A stretch of DNA of 64,000 bases. It comes from ZLKRG44 sp964555705. Lineage in GTDB: Bacteria > Planctomycetota > Phycisphaerae > Phycisphaerales > SM1A02. Below the pieces are notes generated by a model, which saw only the letters and a list, made by a program, of their open reading frames with translations, did no database searches and was not told where the DNA came from. Made by a program: the position numbers and the translations under genes. Shown piece by piece: positions 1 to 8,646 of this stretch; the stretch's first letter is position 1, and every line of letters begins with the position of its first letter. The DNA is taken from NCBI GenBank assembly GCA_964555705.1, contig CAZKTN010000002.1, positions 1-64,000 of the forward strand, written 5' to 3'.

Positions 1-32
1 CGCCTGCGTACCGCCGTCCCAGTGGGAGAAAA

Positions 33-380
33 TGGACCCGAGGGGAGTCGAACCCCTGTGCCGATCCGGTCAGCATGCCGCATCTACGCGCGTATCCGCC
101 CATTCCATTTCGGCGCGGACTCCGCTGGGCGGCGTCGTGTCTCGCACCAAGGCATGCGAAGTTCTCGTCCATCCGGCGCATGCCAGGCCTTCAGGACCAG
201 CCCGATGAGGTCGGTTCTCCGCCCTATCGGGCGTGAGGCGGGAACCGTCGAGCCTAAATTAGGCTGCGAGAGCGAGCTGCGTATTGGCAGTCGTTGTTGT
301 GCATGATTTTTACGTGGCCATCATGCTCCACGGCGCGCCACGACAGGCCAAGCACGGCCGGTCGAAGCCAGTTCGGGCCC
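33..380 (-). ncRNA. ssrA: tmRNA (transfer-messenger RNA)
   Basis: Rescues stalled ribosomes by trans-translation. Read on the minus strand, the 5' end GGGCCCG (380-374) pairs over seven positions with CGGGTCC (40-34), forming the acceptor stem. It continues with the tmRNA signature GAACTGGCTTCGAC. The T arm is CAGGGGTTCGACTCCCCT near 41-60. The tag frame ends GCT CTC GCA GCC TAA (stop 261-259). A GCC resume codon at 288-286 is nucleotide 93 of the RNA, against about 90 in E. coli, and gives the tag ANTQLALAA. The stop codon lies in a perfect AGCCTAA/TTAGGCT hairpin, as is usual for helix 5. CCA is not encoded. The length of 348 nt is normal for a one-piece tmRNA. The 3' boundary and the resume codon are inferred. 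Confidence 0.93.
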
Positions 381-401
381 AGGTTGCGAAAGAGCAGAAT
401 A

Positions 402-407
402 AGTATA
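402..407 (-). promoter_or_regulatory. -10 hexamer for tmRNA
   Basis: Minus-strand TATACT lies 22 nt upstream of the mature 5' end, in a conspicuously AT-rich patch (396-416) of otherwise GC-rich DNA. A second candidate, TATTCT, is at 401-396. I see no convincing -35 element. Confidence 0.5.
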
Positions 408-481
408 CGATTAAAAGCCTTTCGGGGTTCGCCTGTTTCGAGTCTTTGTTTCGAGAGCCAAGCCCGAGAGCACGTCCCCCA

Positions 482-1015
482 ATGCCACGCCGCCGAGTTT
501 CGCGCCGCAGCCGCGCCAGCGTCAGTCGTCCATCCCGCACGCCGCGTGCCAGCCGCGCTGCGGTGCCCGCATCGTCTGTCCTCATGAGGCGCGTTGAGTC
601 GCTTGAGGCCGAGCTTGCCCACCTGCGTGGCGTGCGCCGGCACTTCGACTCCCTGCTCCAGGAGTACCAGCGACTCGTCTCCGGCATCTCTGCGCTCCAT
701 TCGAGCAAGGGCGCGAAGGCATTCGCGGACCTGCCTGTCGGCAAGCCGCTTCCAGCACCTGGCCGCAAGCGCTTCAGGCTCACCAAGGCCGCACTGCACC
801 AGATGTACGACCGGCTCGCGGAGACGTGCCGCGGCCTCCGGGAGTGGGCCAGCCGAGAGGACATCTGCCGCGCGGCGGGATTCACGGTCGCCGAGTCGAA
901 GCGGGCCTTCGCCATGTGCGTGCAGGGCTTCCGGGGATCCAAAGGCAAGGTGAAGCCCGTGCTGACGTCCAACGGCAAGGTTGGGCGGGTGGGCCGCTAC
1001 CGCAAGGCGGCCTGA
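482..1015 (+). CDS. Small basic coiled-coil protein, function unknown
   Basis: A 177-residue protein that I do not recognise. The first 35 residues are Arg/Ser/Pro/Ala-rich and strongly basic (PRRRVSRRSRASVSRPSRT), suggesting nucleic-acid contact or a disordered tail. Residues about 35-75 (MRRVESLEAELAHLRGVRRHF and on) have heptad spacing of a coiled coil. The C-terminal third holds a helical stretch (LTKAALHQMYDRLAETCRG) and ends in a basic tail GKVGRVGRYRKAA. The frame is open further upstream, but that part overlaps the tmRNA gene, so the ATG at 482 is preferred. There is no Shine-Dalgarno. An alternative internal start is ATG 583. It is transcribed away from ssrA. It could be a nucleoid- or ribosome-associated factor, but this is speculation. 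Confidence 0.55.
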   Translation: MPRRRVSRRSRASVSRPSRTPRASRAAVPASSVLMRRVESLEAELAHLRGVRRHFDSLLQEYQRLVSGISALHSSKGAKAFADLPVGKPLPAPGRKRFRLTKAALHQMYDRLAETCRGLREWASREDICRAAGFTVAESKRAFAMCVQGFRGSKGKVKPVLTSNGKVGRVGRYRKAA

Positions 1016-1111
1016 CAGCCCGCCGCGAGCCGTCAGGCCAGGCCGAGCGCCGTGTGGCCGCGCCGCGCGGCGTTTCGCCAGGGATCGATGCGGATTCGTG
1101 GCCTCGCGACC

Positions 1112-1117
1112 TAGGAT
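1112..1117 (+). promoter_or_regulatory. TAGGAT -10-like element before msrBA
   Basis: TAGGAT ends 7 nt before the ATG at 1125. There is no Shine-Dalgarno between them, consistent with a leaderless transcript. Confidence 0.4.
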
Positions 1118-1124
1118 CCTCGCC

Positions 1125-2351
1125 ATGCAGACCCGTCGAACCGCATTCTCGACGTCGCTCCTGCTCGGCGCCATCGCCGTGGCGGCCGCAGCGGCAGCCG
1201 TGGTGTCGGTGATCTCGAATTCCGCGCATGGAGGCGGCGTGCCCCCAACGTCGTCGACAGTCCGCGGTCCGCAGAATCAGGACAGCCCAGGCCAACCCAT
1301 GAACCACCGCTACTCGCGATCCGGATACGACATCACGCCGCTCTCGCGCAACCGAGTCGCCGACCTCGCCAAGTCGCTTACGGCGGAGCAGTACCGCGTG
1401 ACCCAGCGCGCCGGCACGGAGCCGGCGTTCTGCGGCAACCTGACCGACAACAAGATGGACGGCACCTACTGCTGTGTGGTGTGCGGACTGCCGCTCTTCT
1501 CGAGCTCGCACAAGTTCAACTCGGGCACAGGCTGGCCGAGCTTCTTCTCGCCATTCGATCCCGCGCATGTCGCGGAGAAGTCCGACATGAGCCACGGCAT
1601 GGTGCGCACCGAGATTCTCTGCGCGAGATGCGATGCGCACCTCGGCCATGTCTTCGACGACGGACCGCGTCCGACCGGACTGCGCTACTGCCTCAACAGC
1701 GCCGCGCTCACCTTCCACGAGAAGGGGAAGCCGCTGCCCGAGCAGAGCCAGCCAGTCGCCGCAGAGACCGCGTACTTCGCCGGCGGCTGCTTCTGGGGCA
1801 TCGAGCACATATTCCAGAAGGCACCGGGCGTGATGAGCGCGGAGAGCGGCTACATGCAGGGGCGCATCGACAAGCCCACCTACGAGCAGGTGTGCGATGG
1901 TGACTCTGGCCATGCCGAGGCCGTGAAGGTGGTGTACGACCCGAACGTGATCACCTACCGGCAGCTGCTCGAGGGATTCTTCGCGATGCACGACCCCACG
2001 CAGCTCAACCGCCAGGGCCCGGATGTGGGCGACCAGTACCGCTCGGGCGTGTACGCGACGAGCCCGGCGCAGCTCGAGCAGGCCAAGGCCTATGTCGCCG
2101 AGCTCACCGCGCGAAGGGCCTTCTCGCGCCCGATCGTGACCCAGGTCGAGATGGCCAGCACCTTCTGGCCCGCCGAGGGCTACCACCAGGACTACGTGGA
2201 GCGCACCGGCCGAGTGTGCCACGTCGGTGACCCCTGGCCGAAGGTCTTCGCGGCTACGCGTGCTGCGGCACCAGCGTCGGGCAAGCCTGCGGGCGCCGCG
2301 CCCGCTGCGCCCGCGACCGGCGGCGCGACCGTGCCCGACTCGCCCCGCTGA
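1125..2351 (+). CDS. msrBA: Bifunctional peptide-methionine sulfoxide reductase MsrB-MsrA, exported
   Basis: Reduces both R- and S-methionine sulfoxide in proteins, probably outside the cytoplasm: residues 5-30 form an Ala/Val-rich export or anchor segment. The MsrB domain comes first (about 65-200), with paired zinc CxxC motifs (CCVVC and CARC) and the catalytic Cys189 in RYCLNS. The MsrA domain follows (about 218-375), with GCFWG and catalytic Cys222. The C-terminus is an Ala/Pro-rich tail. Fusions are known in either order; this one is B-A. The protein has 408 residues. The ATG at 1125 is preferred over upstream in-frame codons because TAGGAT sits just before it. The peptidase gene starts 3 nt after the stop, so the two are probably co-transcribed. 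Confidence 0.92.
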   Translation: MQTRRTAFSTSLLLGAIAVAAAAAAVVSVISNSAHGGGVPPTSSTVRGPQNQDSPGQPMNHRYSRSGYDITPLSRNRVADLAKSLTAEQYRVTQRAGTEPAFCGNLTDNKMDGTYCCVVCGLPLFSSSHKFNSGTGWPSFFSPFDPAHVAEKSDMSHGMVRTEILCARCDAHLGHVFDDGPRPTGLRYCLNSAALTFHEKGKPLPEQSQPVAAETAYFAGGCFWGIEHIFQKAPGVMSAESGYMQGRIDKPTYEQVCDGDSGHAEAVKVVYDPNVITYRQLLEGFFAMHDPTQLNRQGPDVGDQYRSGVYATSPAQLEQAKAYVAELTARRAFSRPIVTQVEMASTFWPAEGYHQDYVERTGRVCHVGDPWPKVFAATRAAAPASGKPAGAAPAAPATGGATVPDSPR

Positions 2352-2354
2352 AGC

Positions 2355-4358
2355 ATGAGCATCGCGATTGCCGTCGCGTGTGCGGGTGCGCTGGCGGCTT
2401 TGCAGGCCGACCCGGACGCCACACGGCTGCGCGCATGGCATGACCTTCTCTCGTCGGAGCCGCACGTCGCGGGCACCGACGGCGACAGCCGCGAGATTGT
2501 GCGCATTGCGAACGCGTTCCGTGCCATGGGGCTCGAGACGGAGCTCCACGAGTTCTGGGCACTGCTTGCGCATCCGGTCTCTGCACGCGTGGAGATTGTG
2601 GGAAACGAGGCACCGGCGCCGCCAGCGGCATCGCCCGGTTCGGCTCCGGCCGCACCGGGATCGTCCGCCGCGCGGCCCTCGCGCGGACGCATCGTGCTTC
2701 CGATCATCGAGCGCAATCTTGCGGAGGATCCGCAGACCGCACACCCCGACCTCACATGGGGATGGAATGCCTACTCGGGGAGCGGCACCGCAACCGGACG
2801 CGTCGTCTACGCCAACTACGGCACGCGCGCCGACTTCGATAGGCTGAAGGAGTGGGGCGTCGACTGCACCGGGGCCGTCGTGCTTGCGCGCTACGGCGGC
2901 AACTTCCGCGGCTACAAGGCCCGCTTCGCGCAGGAGGCCGGCGCCGCGGCCCTCATCATGTACATCGATCCCGCAGATGCAGGCAGCGGGAAGGGCGGCG
3001 TGTGGCCCGAGTCGGGCGGATGGGCCAATGACACCTGCATCCAGCGGGGATCGATCCTGACGCTGCCGTGGCCTGGAGACCCGCTCACGCCGGGCGTGCC
3101 CGCCACGCGCGACGCGATGCGGCTCGAGATCGACTCGGTCGACCTCCCGAAGATCCCGGTACAGCCGATCGGATACGGGGCCGCTGGACGGATCATGTCC
3201 CAGATGACTGGCCGTGAGGTGCCGGAGAAGTCGTGGCAGGGAGGCCTTGAGATGCCGTACCGCCTCGAAGGCGGACCTGACCTGAAGGTGATGGTGTCCG
3301 TGGAGCAGTCGCGGGAGGTGCGCAAGAGCGCGAACGTGATCGCGCGGCTGCCCGGGTCGGACCCGGATGCCGGCGTGATCGTCGTGGGCTGCCACCATGA
3401 TGCCTGGGGACTCGGGGCGCTCGACCCGATCTCCGGGCTGATCTGCGTCCTTGAGGTCGCGCAGCTCATGAGTGAACGTGCAAAGGCTGGCGATCGGCTG
3501 CCATGCGATGTGCTCTTCTGCGCGTGGGGCGCCGAGGAGTACGGAATGATCGGCTCCACCGAGTGGGTGGAGGCGCATCAGGACATGCTGCTGAAGAAGT
3601 GCCTCGGATACATCAACCTGGATATGGCGGCGGCGGGACCGAACCTTGGCGCGTCAGCATCGCCGTCGATCGCGCGTGCAGTCGCCCGCGCGACGGGCCT
3701 CGCGCCCGAGTCGATCAAGCCGACAGGTGGCGGAAGCGACCATGTGGCATTCGTCTGCAGGGTGGGAGTGCCCGTCGTGGGGATCCACGCGACCGGCGCT
3801 CCCGGCACGAGCTACCACACCAACTACGACACGACCGCCTGGTACCGGTCGATTGTGGGATCGGACTATGCCAGCGCGAGCGCGGTCACTCGAGCTGCGG
3901 TGGGTGCGCTAAAGGAGTTGGCTGAGGCAGGCGGCGCACCGGCAGTGAACGCGACCCATGTGGTTGATGCGGCGGTCGAGGCGTTGCGCGCGCTGTCGGC
4001 CAAGATGGATGCGTCGGCACGCGAACCCGTCGAGAAGCTGGCTGTGCGGTTCGAGTCGCTGCGGGCCTGCGCAGCGCAGTGGGATGCCCGTCCTGCGCCC
4101 GTATCCCGTGAGGAGCGCCAGGCCCGCCTCGAGCAGCGCATCCAGCTCGACCGGCTCTGGCTGGATGAGATCGGCCTGCCAGGGCGAGACTGGTACCGGA
4201 ACCAGTTCATCGCGCCCGACCGGAACTCCGGCTATTCGTCGACCGCAGTGCCGGGGATCGCGGACGCCACCGGGTCTGGTCAGGTGGAGTCGGGTGTGGC
4301 CGCACTCAACCGGGTCGCAGATCGCTTGTCAGCTCTTTTGTGCCCAATAACAAATTGA
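2355..4358 (+). CDS. M28 family zinc peptidase with PA domain (glutamate carboxypeptidase II-like)
   Basis: A 667-residue co-catalytic zinc aminopeptidase/carboxypeptidase of the M28B (NAALADase-like) type. A short hydrophobic start (SIAIAVACAGALAAL) may act as signal peptide. A protease-associated domain lies at roughly 140-250. The catalytic domain carries the expected metal ligands: HHDAW, DPISG, the AEEYG glutamate pair, INLDMA and the final YHTNYDT histidine. A helical C-terminal region resembles the transferrin-receptor dimerisation domain. A Pro/Ala-rich stretch near residues 80-105 is an insertion. Substrates are likely small acidic peptides, by family analogy only. It lies 3 nt after msrBA. 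Confidence 0.88.
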   Translation: MSIAIAVACAGALAALQADPDATRLRAWHDLLSSEPHVAGTDGDSREIVRIANAFRAMGLETELHEFWALLAHPVSARVEIVGNEAPAPPAASPGSAPAAPGSSAARPSRGRIVLPIIERNLAEDPQTAHPDLTWGWNAYSGSGTATGRVVYANYGTRADFDRLKEWGVDCTGAVVLARYGGNFRGYKARFAQEAGAAALIMYIDPADAGSGKGGVWPESGGWANDTCIQRGSILTLPWPGDPLTPGVPATRDAMRLEIDSVDLPKIPVQPIGYGAAGRIMSQMTGREVPEKSWQGGLEMPYRLEGGPDLKVMVSVEQSREVRKSANVIARLPGSDPDAGVIVVGCHHDAWGLGALDPISGLICVLEVAQLMSERAKAGDRLPCDVLFCAWGAEEYGMIGSTEWVEAHQDMLLKKCLGYINLDMAAAGPNLGASASPSIARAVARATGLAPESIKPTGGGSDHVAFVCRVGVPVVGIHATGAPGTSYHTNYDTTAWYRSIVGSDYASASAVTRAAVGALKELAEAGGAPAVNATHVVDAAVEALRALSAKMDASAREPVEKLAVRFESLRACAAQWDARPAPVSREERQARLEQRIQLDRLWLDEIGLPGRDWYRNQFIAPDRNSGYSSTAVPGIADATGSGQVESGVAALNRVADRLSALLCPITN

Positions 4359-4407
4359 TCTGACGCCTTTACGCGCCATTTCTGCAGGCGATTCGCGAAG
4401 CGGCTCG

Positions 4408-4413
4408 TATAGT
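4408..4413 (+). promoter_or_regulatory. TATAGT -10-like element
   Basis: TATAGT ends 8 nt before the ATG at 4422, close to the sigma-70 consensus. There is no Shine-Dalgarno in the remaining space, so the mRNA would be nearly or fully leaderless. Confidence 0.5.
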
Positions 4414-4421
4414 GAAAAACG

Positions 4422-5804
4422 ATGCTGCGCCATTCCATCACCGCCTGTGCGGCGCTCCTGTTCGCCGCCGCATGTTCGCCAGACGCATCCGCCCAGCAGG
4501 TGCGCACCAAGCTCTTCGTGAGCGGCTTTACCTACCCGCTTCACATGGCGCAGGCGCCGGGCGACGAGACCCGCTTCTACGTCGTCCAGAAGAACGGGCT
4601 CGTGCGCGTCGTGGAGACTGCGAGCGGCACACCGACGATCCTCAGCACCCCGTTCGTCAGCCTGAGCGGGATCTCGTTTGCGGTCAGCAGCACCGGCGAC
4701 GAGCGCGGCCTGCTTGGCATGGCCTTCCATCCCGACTACCAGAACAACGGCTACGTGTACCTGTACTACACGGCCGCGAGCACCAACGCGAACACGCTCG
4801 TGCGCATGACACGCAGCGCCTCGAACCCGCTCACGCTCGATCCTGCAAGCCGCGTCGTGATGCTCACCTGGAGCAATCCCTTCAGCAACCACAACGGCGG
4901 ATGGCTTGAGTTCGGCCCTGACGGAAACCTCTACCTCGGCACGGGCGACGGCGGAAGCGCCAATGACCCCGGCAACCGATCGCAGCAGATCGTCAACCAG
5001 CGCCACGGGAAGATCCTGCGGGTGACGCCGACGATCGGCAACACTGCGCCGTACTACTCGATTCCCTCGGACAACCCATTCGCTGGCGCGATCACGGGCG
5101 ACGACGAGATCTGGGCGTACGGCCTCCGCAACCCCTGGCGCTGCGCGTTCGACCGCGAGACCGGTGCGCTCTACATCGCAGACGTCGGCCAGAACGCGCA
5201 GGAGGAGATCAACTACCAGCCTCCGGGTGCGGCTGGCCGAAACTACGGCTGGCGCTGCCAGGAGGGCACCTCGTGCACCGGGCTCTCCGGTTGCACGTGC
5301 AACTCGGCGACGCTGGTGGCGCCCATCCGCACGTACCTGCGCAACAACACCACTGGCGGCTACAGCATCACAGGCGGGCGCGTCTACCGCGGCTGCGCGA
5401 TGCCTGAGCTGCAGGGCACCTACTTCTACTGCGACTACGTGAGCAACAACTACTGGAGCTTCCGCTACGACGGCACAACCCAGACTGGGTTCGTGCAGCG
5501 CAACGCCGAGTTCCGCACCGCCATCGGAGGGCAGGGCGTGAGCGGCGTGGTCGGCTACGCGGAGGACCACAACGGCGAGCTCTACGTGATCGCGCACGGC
5601 GGAAGCATCTTCAAGATCATCCCTGCCTCAGGCGAGGTGGTGTGCACGCCGCCCAATCCCGCGGACTTCAACAACGACGGCCGCGTCGATGGGCAGGACC
5701 TCACGCAGATGCTGTCCTGCTGGGGTGAGCCCTGCGCAGATCTCGACGGAGACGGCACCACCAGCGGCACGGACCTTGCGGCGCTGCTCGCGGCATGGGG
5801 CTGA
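4422..5804 (+). CDS. Exported PQQ-dependent sugar dehydrogenase-like beta-propeller with dockerin-like tail
   Basis: A 460-residue secreted protein of the glucose/sorbosone dehydrogenase (soluble GDH/HHIP-like) six-bladed propeller family. Residues 1-25 are a signal peptide ending ASAQQ. Family motifs include GLLGMAFHPDY, HNGGWLEFGPDGNLYLGTGD (the His is the expected base), and IWAYGLRNPWR followed by the DVGQN calcium/PQQ region. The C-terminal 45 residues form two Ca-binding loop repeats (ADFNNDGRVDGQDL and ADLDGDGTTSGTDL) ending LLAAWG, like a type I dockerin. Cys-rich surface loops (CQEGTSCTGLSGCTC) suggest disulfides. The substrate is unknown. Confidence 0.88.
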   Translation: MLRHSITACAALLFAAACSPDASAQQVRTKLFVSGFTYPLHMAQAPGDETRFYVVQKNGLVRVVETASGTPTILSTPFVSLSGISFAVSSTGDERGLLGMAFHPDYQNNGYVYLYYTAASTNANTLVRMTRSASNPLTLDPASRVVMLTWSNPFSNHNGGWLEFGPDGNLYLGTGDGGSANDPGNRSQQIVNQRHGKILRVTPTIGNTAPYYSIPSDNPFAGAITGDDEIWAYGLRNPWRCAFDRETGALYIADVGQNAQEEINYQPPGAAGRNYGWRCQEGTSCTGLSGCTCNSATLVAPIRTYLRNNTTGGYSITGGRVYRGCAMPELQGTYFYCDYVSNNYWSFRYDGTTQTGFVQRNAEFRTAIGGQGVSGVVGYAEDHNGELYVIAHGGSIFKIIPASGEVVCTPPNPADFNNDGRVDGQDLTQMLSCWGEPCADLDGDGTTSGTDLAALLAAWG

Positions 5805-5843
5805 TCCCTGCCGCGCCGTGACGCGCATCCCCATGAGGACCCT

Positions 5844-6941
5844 GTGCTGACGACGATTGGGCCTTGCCTGCGGCGGGCGTTGATGGCAGTGGCACTGCTT
5901 GCCTCGGCTGCGCCCGTGTTCGCCCAAGGCGCACTGCCGCCGGGCACTGCCCGCATCCCCGACATGGTGCTGGTGCAGCCAGAGTCGATCTCGTTCGGTG
6001 CCGTGCCGCCGGGATCGTCGCACACCGGCTCGTTCACGCTGCTGAACACGACCCAGTCGCCGATGACGATCCGCGCCGCGGTCCCCAGCTGCAAGTGCAC
6101 GGCGCTGACGGACATCGTCGGCAAGTCGATCCCTGCGGGCGGCAGCCTCAAGTTCGACGCAACGATGGAGGTGCCGCTCACGCCAGGCGTGAAGGACGCG
6201 ACGGTGCAGATCGTGGTCGAGGGTCTTCCGAAGCCCCTCACCGCGAAGCTCTCGGCGGAGTCGGTCATGCCCATCCGCGTGGATCCTGCGTATGTGGACG
6301 CGCTCAAGGGCAAGTCGATGGGCACCGTCGCGGTTCGCAGCGCAGACGGCAAGCCGTTCAGGATCCTGGGCGTGGACGGGTCGGCGCCTCAGTTTGTGGG
6401 CTTCGACCCTGCGGGCGATGCGCCGCGCGCCGAGTACACCTTGCGCTGGTCTGCGCCCTCTGCGCCATGCGAGGCGATGCCGCTCTGGTGGGTGATCGAG
6501 ACTGACCGCGCAGACTGCCCGCTGGTGCCGCTGCGCATCCGCCATGAGTGCACCGGAAGCAAGGCTGATCCCGGACGCTTCGCGCGCGAGTGGTTCTTCC
6601 CCGAGCCGATCGGCATCGTGGGGCGCGTTTCGGCCGGCGCGTCGGCGGAGACGGTGGTGCCCATCGAGCACTACAACCCGCAGGCCCGTGGTGCCGTGCA
6701 GCGGCCGCAGTGGAAGGACGTGGTGCGAGTCGAGACGCGCGACCCGCGCGCCAAGGCGATGCTTGTGCGCACGCAGCCGGGCGCCCGCGACCAGGTCGAT
6801 GTGAGGCTTTCGGTGACGCCAGGAGCGGGGTTGCGCGGGTTCTTCGCGATCCCGGTGGACATCGTGACGGCCACTGGCTCCGGCACGATCACCGTCTACG
6901 GCATCGCCGAACCGGCAGCGCCGCCCGCAGCGGCACCTTGA
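5844..6941 (+). CDS. Exported DUF1573 domain protein
   Basis: A 365-residue protein with signal peptide (cleavage near VFAQ) and an N-terminal DUF1573 immunoglobulin-like domain at about 45-140. The domain is typical: SFGAVPPGSSHTGSFTLLNT, then a PSCKCT cysteine pair. The C-terminal half has no family I recognise; it contains isolated cysteines and beta-rich segments. DUF1573 proteins are common in planctomycetes and Bacteroidetes; their role is not established. The start is GTG 5844, preceded by GAGGA at about 5834-5838. ATG 5883 would also leave a usable signal peptide. The next gene starts 3 nt after the stop. Confidence 0.78.
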   Translation: MLTTIGPCLRRALMAVALLASAAPVFAQGALPPGTARIPDMVLVQPESISFGAVPPGSSHTGSFTLLNTTQSPMTIRAAVPSCKCTALTDIVGKSIPAGGSLKFDATMEVPLTPGVKDATVQIVVEGLPKPLTAKLSAESVMPIRVDPAYVDALKGKSMGTVAVRSADGKPFRILGVDGSAPQFVGFDPAGDAPRAEYTLRWSAPSAPCEAMPLWWVIETDRADCPLVPLRIRHECTGSKADPGRFAREWFFPEPIGIVGRVSAGASAETVVPIEHYNPQARGAVQRPQWKDVVRVETRDPRAKAMLVRTQPGARDQVDVRLSVTPGAGLRGFFAIPVDIVTATGSGTITVYGIAEPAAPPAAAP

Positions 6942-6943
6942 CA

Positions 6944-7834
6944 ATGCAAGGCGCAGCCCGCATCAAGCCTACGGACCCGCGACGCGCGGGTGCCGTGGAG
7001 CGCACGTTCCTCGATGCCGCCGCCGCACTGCGGCGCTCGCCGTGGAGGCACGGCTGCTGCGAGAGGCTTCCGCGCCGCGGCTCCCTGCTCGCGACTGGCG
7101 ACATCCACGACTACCCGGGCCACCTTGAGGCGATCATGATGCTCGCCGACCTCGATGCCGGCACGGACCGCCACGTGACGCTTCACGAGCTGATCCATGG
7201 CGACCGTCTCGTGAACCGGATGGACCTCTCGTACCGCACGCTCCTGCGCGTCGCTGACCTGACGCTTGCGTATCCCGGGCAGGTGCATCCGCTTCTCGCC
7301 AACCACGAGATCGCGCAGTGCTTCCGCATGCGTGTGTCAAAGGGCGCGGGCGACCAGGTGCAGATGTTCGACGAGGGGCTCGACTTCGTGTTCGGCGACG
7401 ATGCGCAGGTCGTGGCCGATGCGATCAGCGCGTTCATCCGCGCGATGCCGCTCGCGCTGCGCTGCGACAACGGCCTTTTCCTTGCGCATTCGGTGCCGGC
7501 TGAGGCGTTCGACGCGGGCGAGCTTGACCACGAGCTCTCCGACGGCGACTACGCGTCGCCGCGTGGCATTGCGTGGCGGTTCACGTGGGGCAGGGTGCAC
7601 AGGCCCGAGCATGTCGATGCCGTGCGCGCGACGCTTGGCGCGCGGCTCCTTGTGCTTGGGCACGTGAAGGCGGAGATGGGTGCCGCGTCGCCGGCTCCGG
7701 GAGTGCTCATCCTCAACAGCGACCATGAGCACGGTGCAGTCGTTCCCTTCGACCTCGCGTCGGATGCGCCATCTGCGGATGACGCCATCACGGCAATGGT
7801 CCCGCTCGGCGCGTACCGTACGGTCCTCGGGTGA
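6944..7834 (+). CDS. Metallophosphoesterase (calcineurin-like)
   Basis: A 296-residue cytoplasmic metal-dependent phosphoesterase. The calcineurin-type signature runs in order: GDIHDYPGH (metal-binding Asp and His), IHGDRLVNR (GD motif), ANHE (GNHE with Gly to Ala), LAHS and LVLGHVK. The basic N-terminus (about 1-45) has no signal sequence. The substrate is unknown; similar proteins are annotated as serine/threonine phosphatases or nucleotide hydrolases. The ATG at 6944 lies 3 nt after the DUF1573 gene, and tsaB overlaps or closely follows it. Confidence 0.8.
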   Translation: MQGAARIKPTDPRRAGAVERTFLDAAAALRRSPWRHGCCERLPRRGSLLATGDIHDYPGHLEAIMMLADLDAGTDRHVTLHELIHGDRLVNRMDLSYRTLLRVADLTLAYPGQVHPLLANHEIAQCFRMRVSKGAGDQVQMFDEGLDFVFGDDAQVVADAISAFIRAMPLALRCDNGLFLAHSVPAEAFDAGELDHELSDGDYASPRGIAWRFTWGRVHRPEHVDAVRATLGARLLVLGHVKAEMGAASPAPGVLILNSDHEHGAVVPFDLASDAPSADDAITAMVPLGAYRTVLG

Positions 7835-7857
7835 GGCCGCGGGCCTCGCGCACACCG

Positions 7858-8556
7858 ATGAGCGACGCATCCGCAGATCCTGTCATCCTTGCGATCGAGG
7901 CGTCGCAGCGCGAGCTTTCCGTGGCCGTGCGCTCGCGCGGTGGTGCAGTGGCCGTCGAGCGTGGCGAGGGCGATCCGCGCGAATCTGACCAGCTCATGCC
8001 TGCGGTCGACAGGCTGATGGCGCGCGCAGGATGGGTGCCCACAGACCTTTCGGGCGTGGCCGTGTCCACCGGTCCCGGCGGGTTCACGTCGCTTCGCATC
8101 TCGATTGCCACGGCGAAGGGGATCTGCGAGGCGCTCTCCATTCCGGCGATCGACGTGCCCAGCGCCATGGTTGCCGCTCAGGAGTGCGTGGATCCTGCGG
8201 AGCACCCCAGCGTGGAGGTCGCGCTCGGATGCAAGGGAAGCGGCTTCTGGAGCACGGTGCTCGTGTGGCGCGAGGGACGGTGGCACATTGAGGGCGAGGG
8301 CGCCGTGGAGTCATCGCAGTGGATGCCGTCGGCGCGCCTGCTGCTCGCAGACGGGCACCTGCCTGCGGATGCGCGTACGCGCGCGGATGCGCGCGACGTG
8401 CGTGTGGAGGCACCGCGGATGTCGGCCGAGGCATGCCTGGCGGCCGCCCGCGCGCTGTGGCTCGATGGGGGGACTATCGACGCGATGGCCCTCGCGCCGC
8501 GCTACGCGCGCGCCCCTGAGGCAGTGACCCTCTGGAAGGCGCGCCACGGCGGGTAG
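7858..8556 (+). CDS. tsaB: tRNA threonylcarbamoyladenosine biosynthesis protein TsaB
   Basis: Partner of TsaD and TsaE in making t6A37 on ANN-decoding tRNAs. The N-terminal ASKHA fold shows ILAIEASQRELSVAV and the well-conserved VSTGPGGFTSLRISIATAKG; the C-terminal half is more diverged, as usual. It has 232 residues from ATG 7858. An alternative GTG at 7831 overlaps the stop of the previous gene as GTGA and adds nine residues; the conserved part begins near residue 8 of the shorter form, so both are possible. tsaD and tsaE are not in this window. Confidence 0.85.
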   Translation: MSDASADPVILAIEASQRELSVAVRSRGGAVAVERGEGDPRESDQLMPAVDRLMARAGWVPTDLSGVAVSTGPGGFTSLRISIATAKGICEALSIPAIDVPSAMVAAQECVDPAEHPSVEVALGCKGSGFWSTVLVWREGRWHIEGEGAVESSQWMPSARLLLADGHLPADARTRADARDVRVEAPRMSAEACLAAARALWLDGGTIDAMALAPRYARAPEAVTLWKARHGG

Positions 8557-8646
8557 CGCCGGCGCGCGGACTCCGGAACTTGGCGATTTCCGGCGAGTGC
8601 CCTCAAGTGGCGCCCGTGGTGCGCCGATCCCGCACCCGGAGTTCCC

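Noticed and set aside
254..304. Alternative tmRNA reading frame giving HNNDCQYAARSRSLI before TAG
   Set aside because: Does not end in an A-A type signal, while the other frame gives ALAA and a resume codon at the expected distance.
882..3578. Minus-strand open frame of about 900 codons opposite msrBA and the M28 gene
   Set aside because: Arg/His-rich translation without any family motif; a shadow caused by high GC. The plus strand carries clear catalytic motifs.
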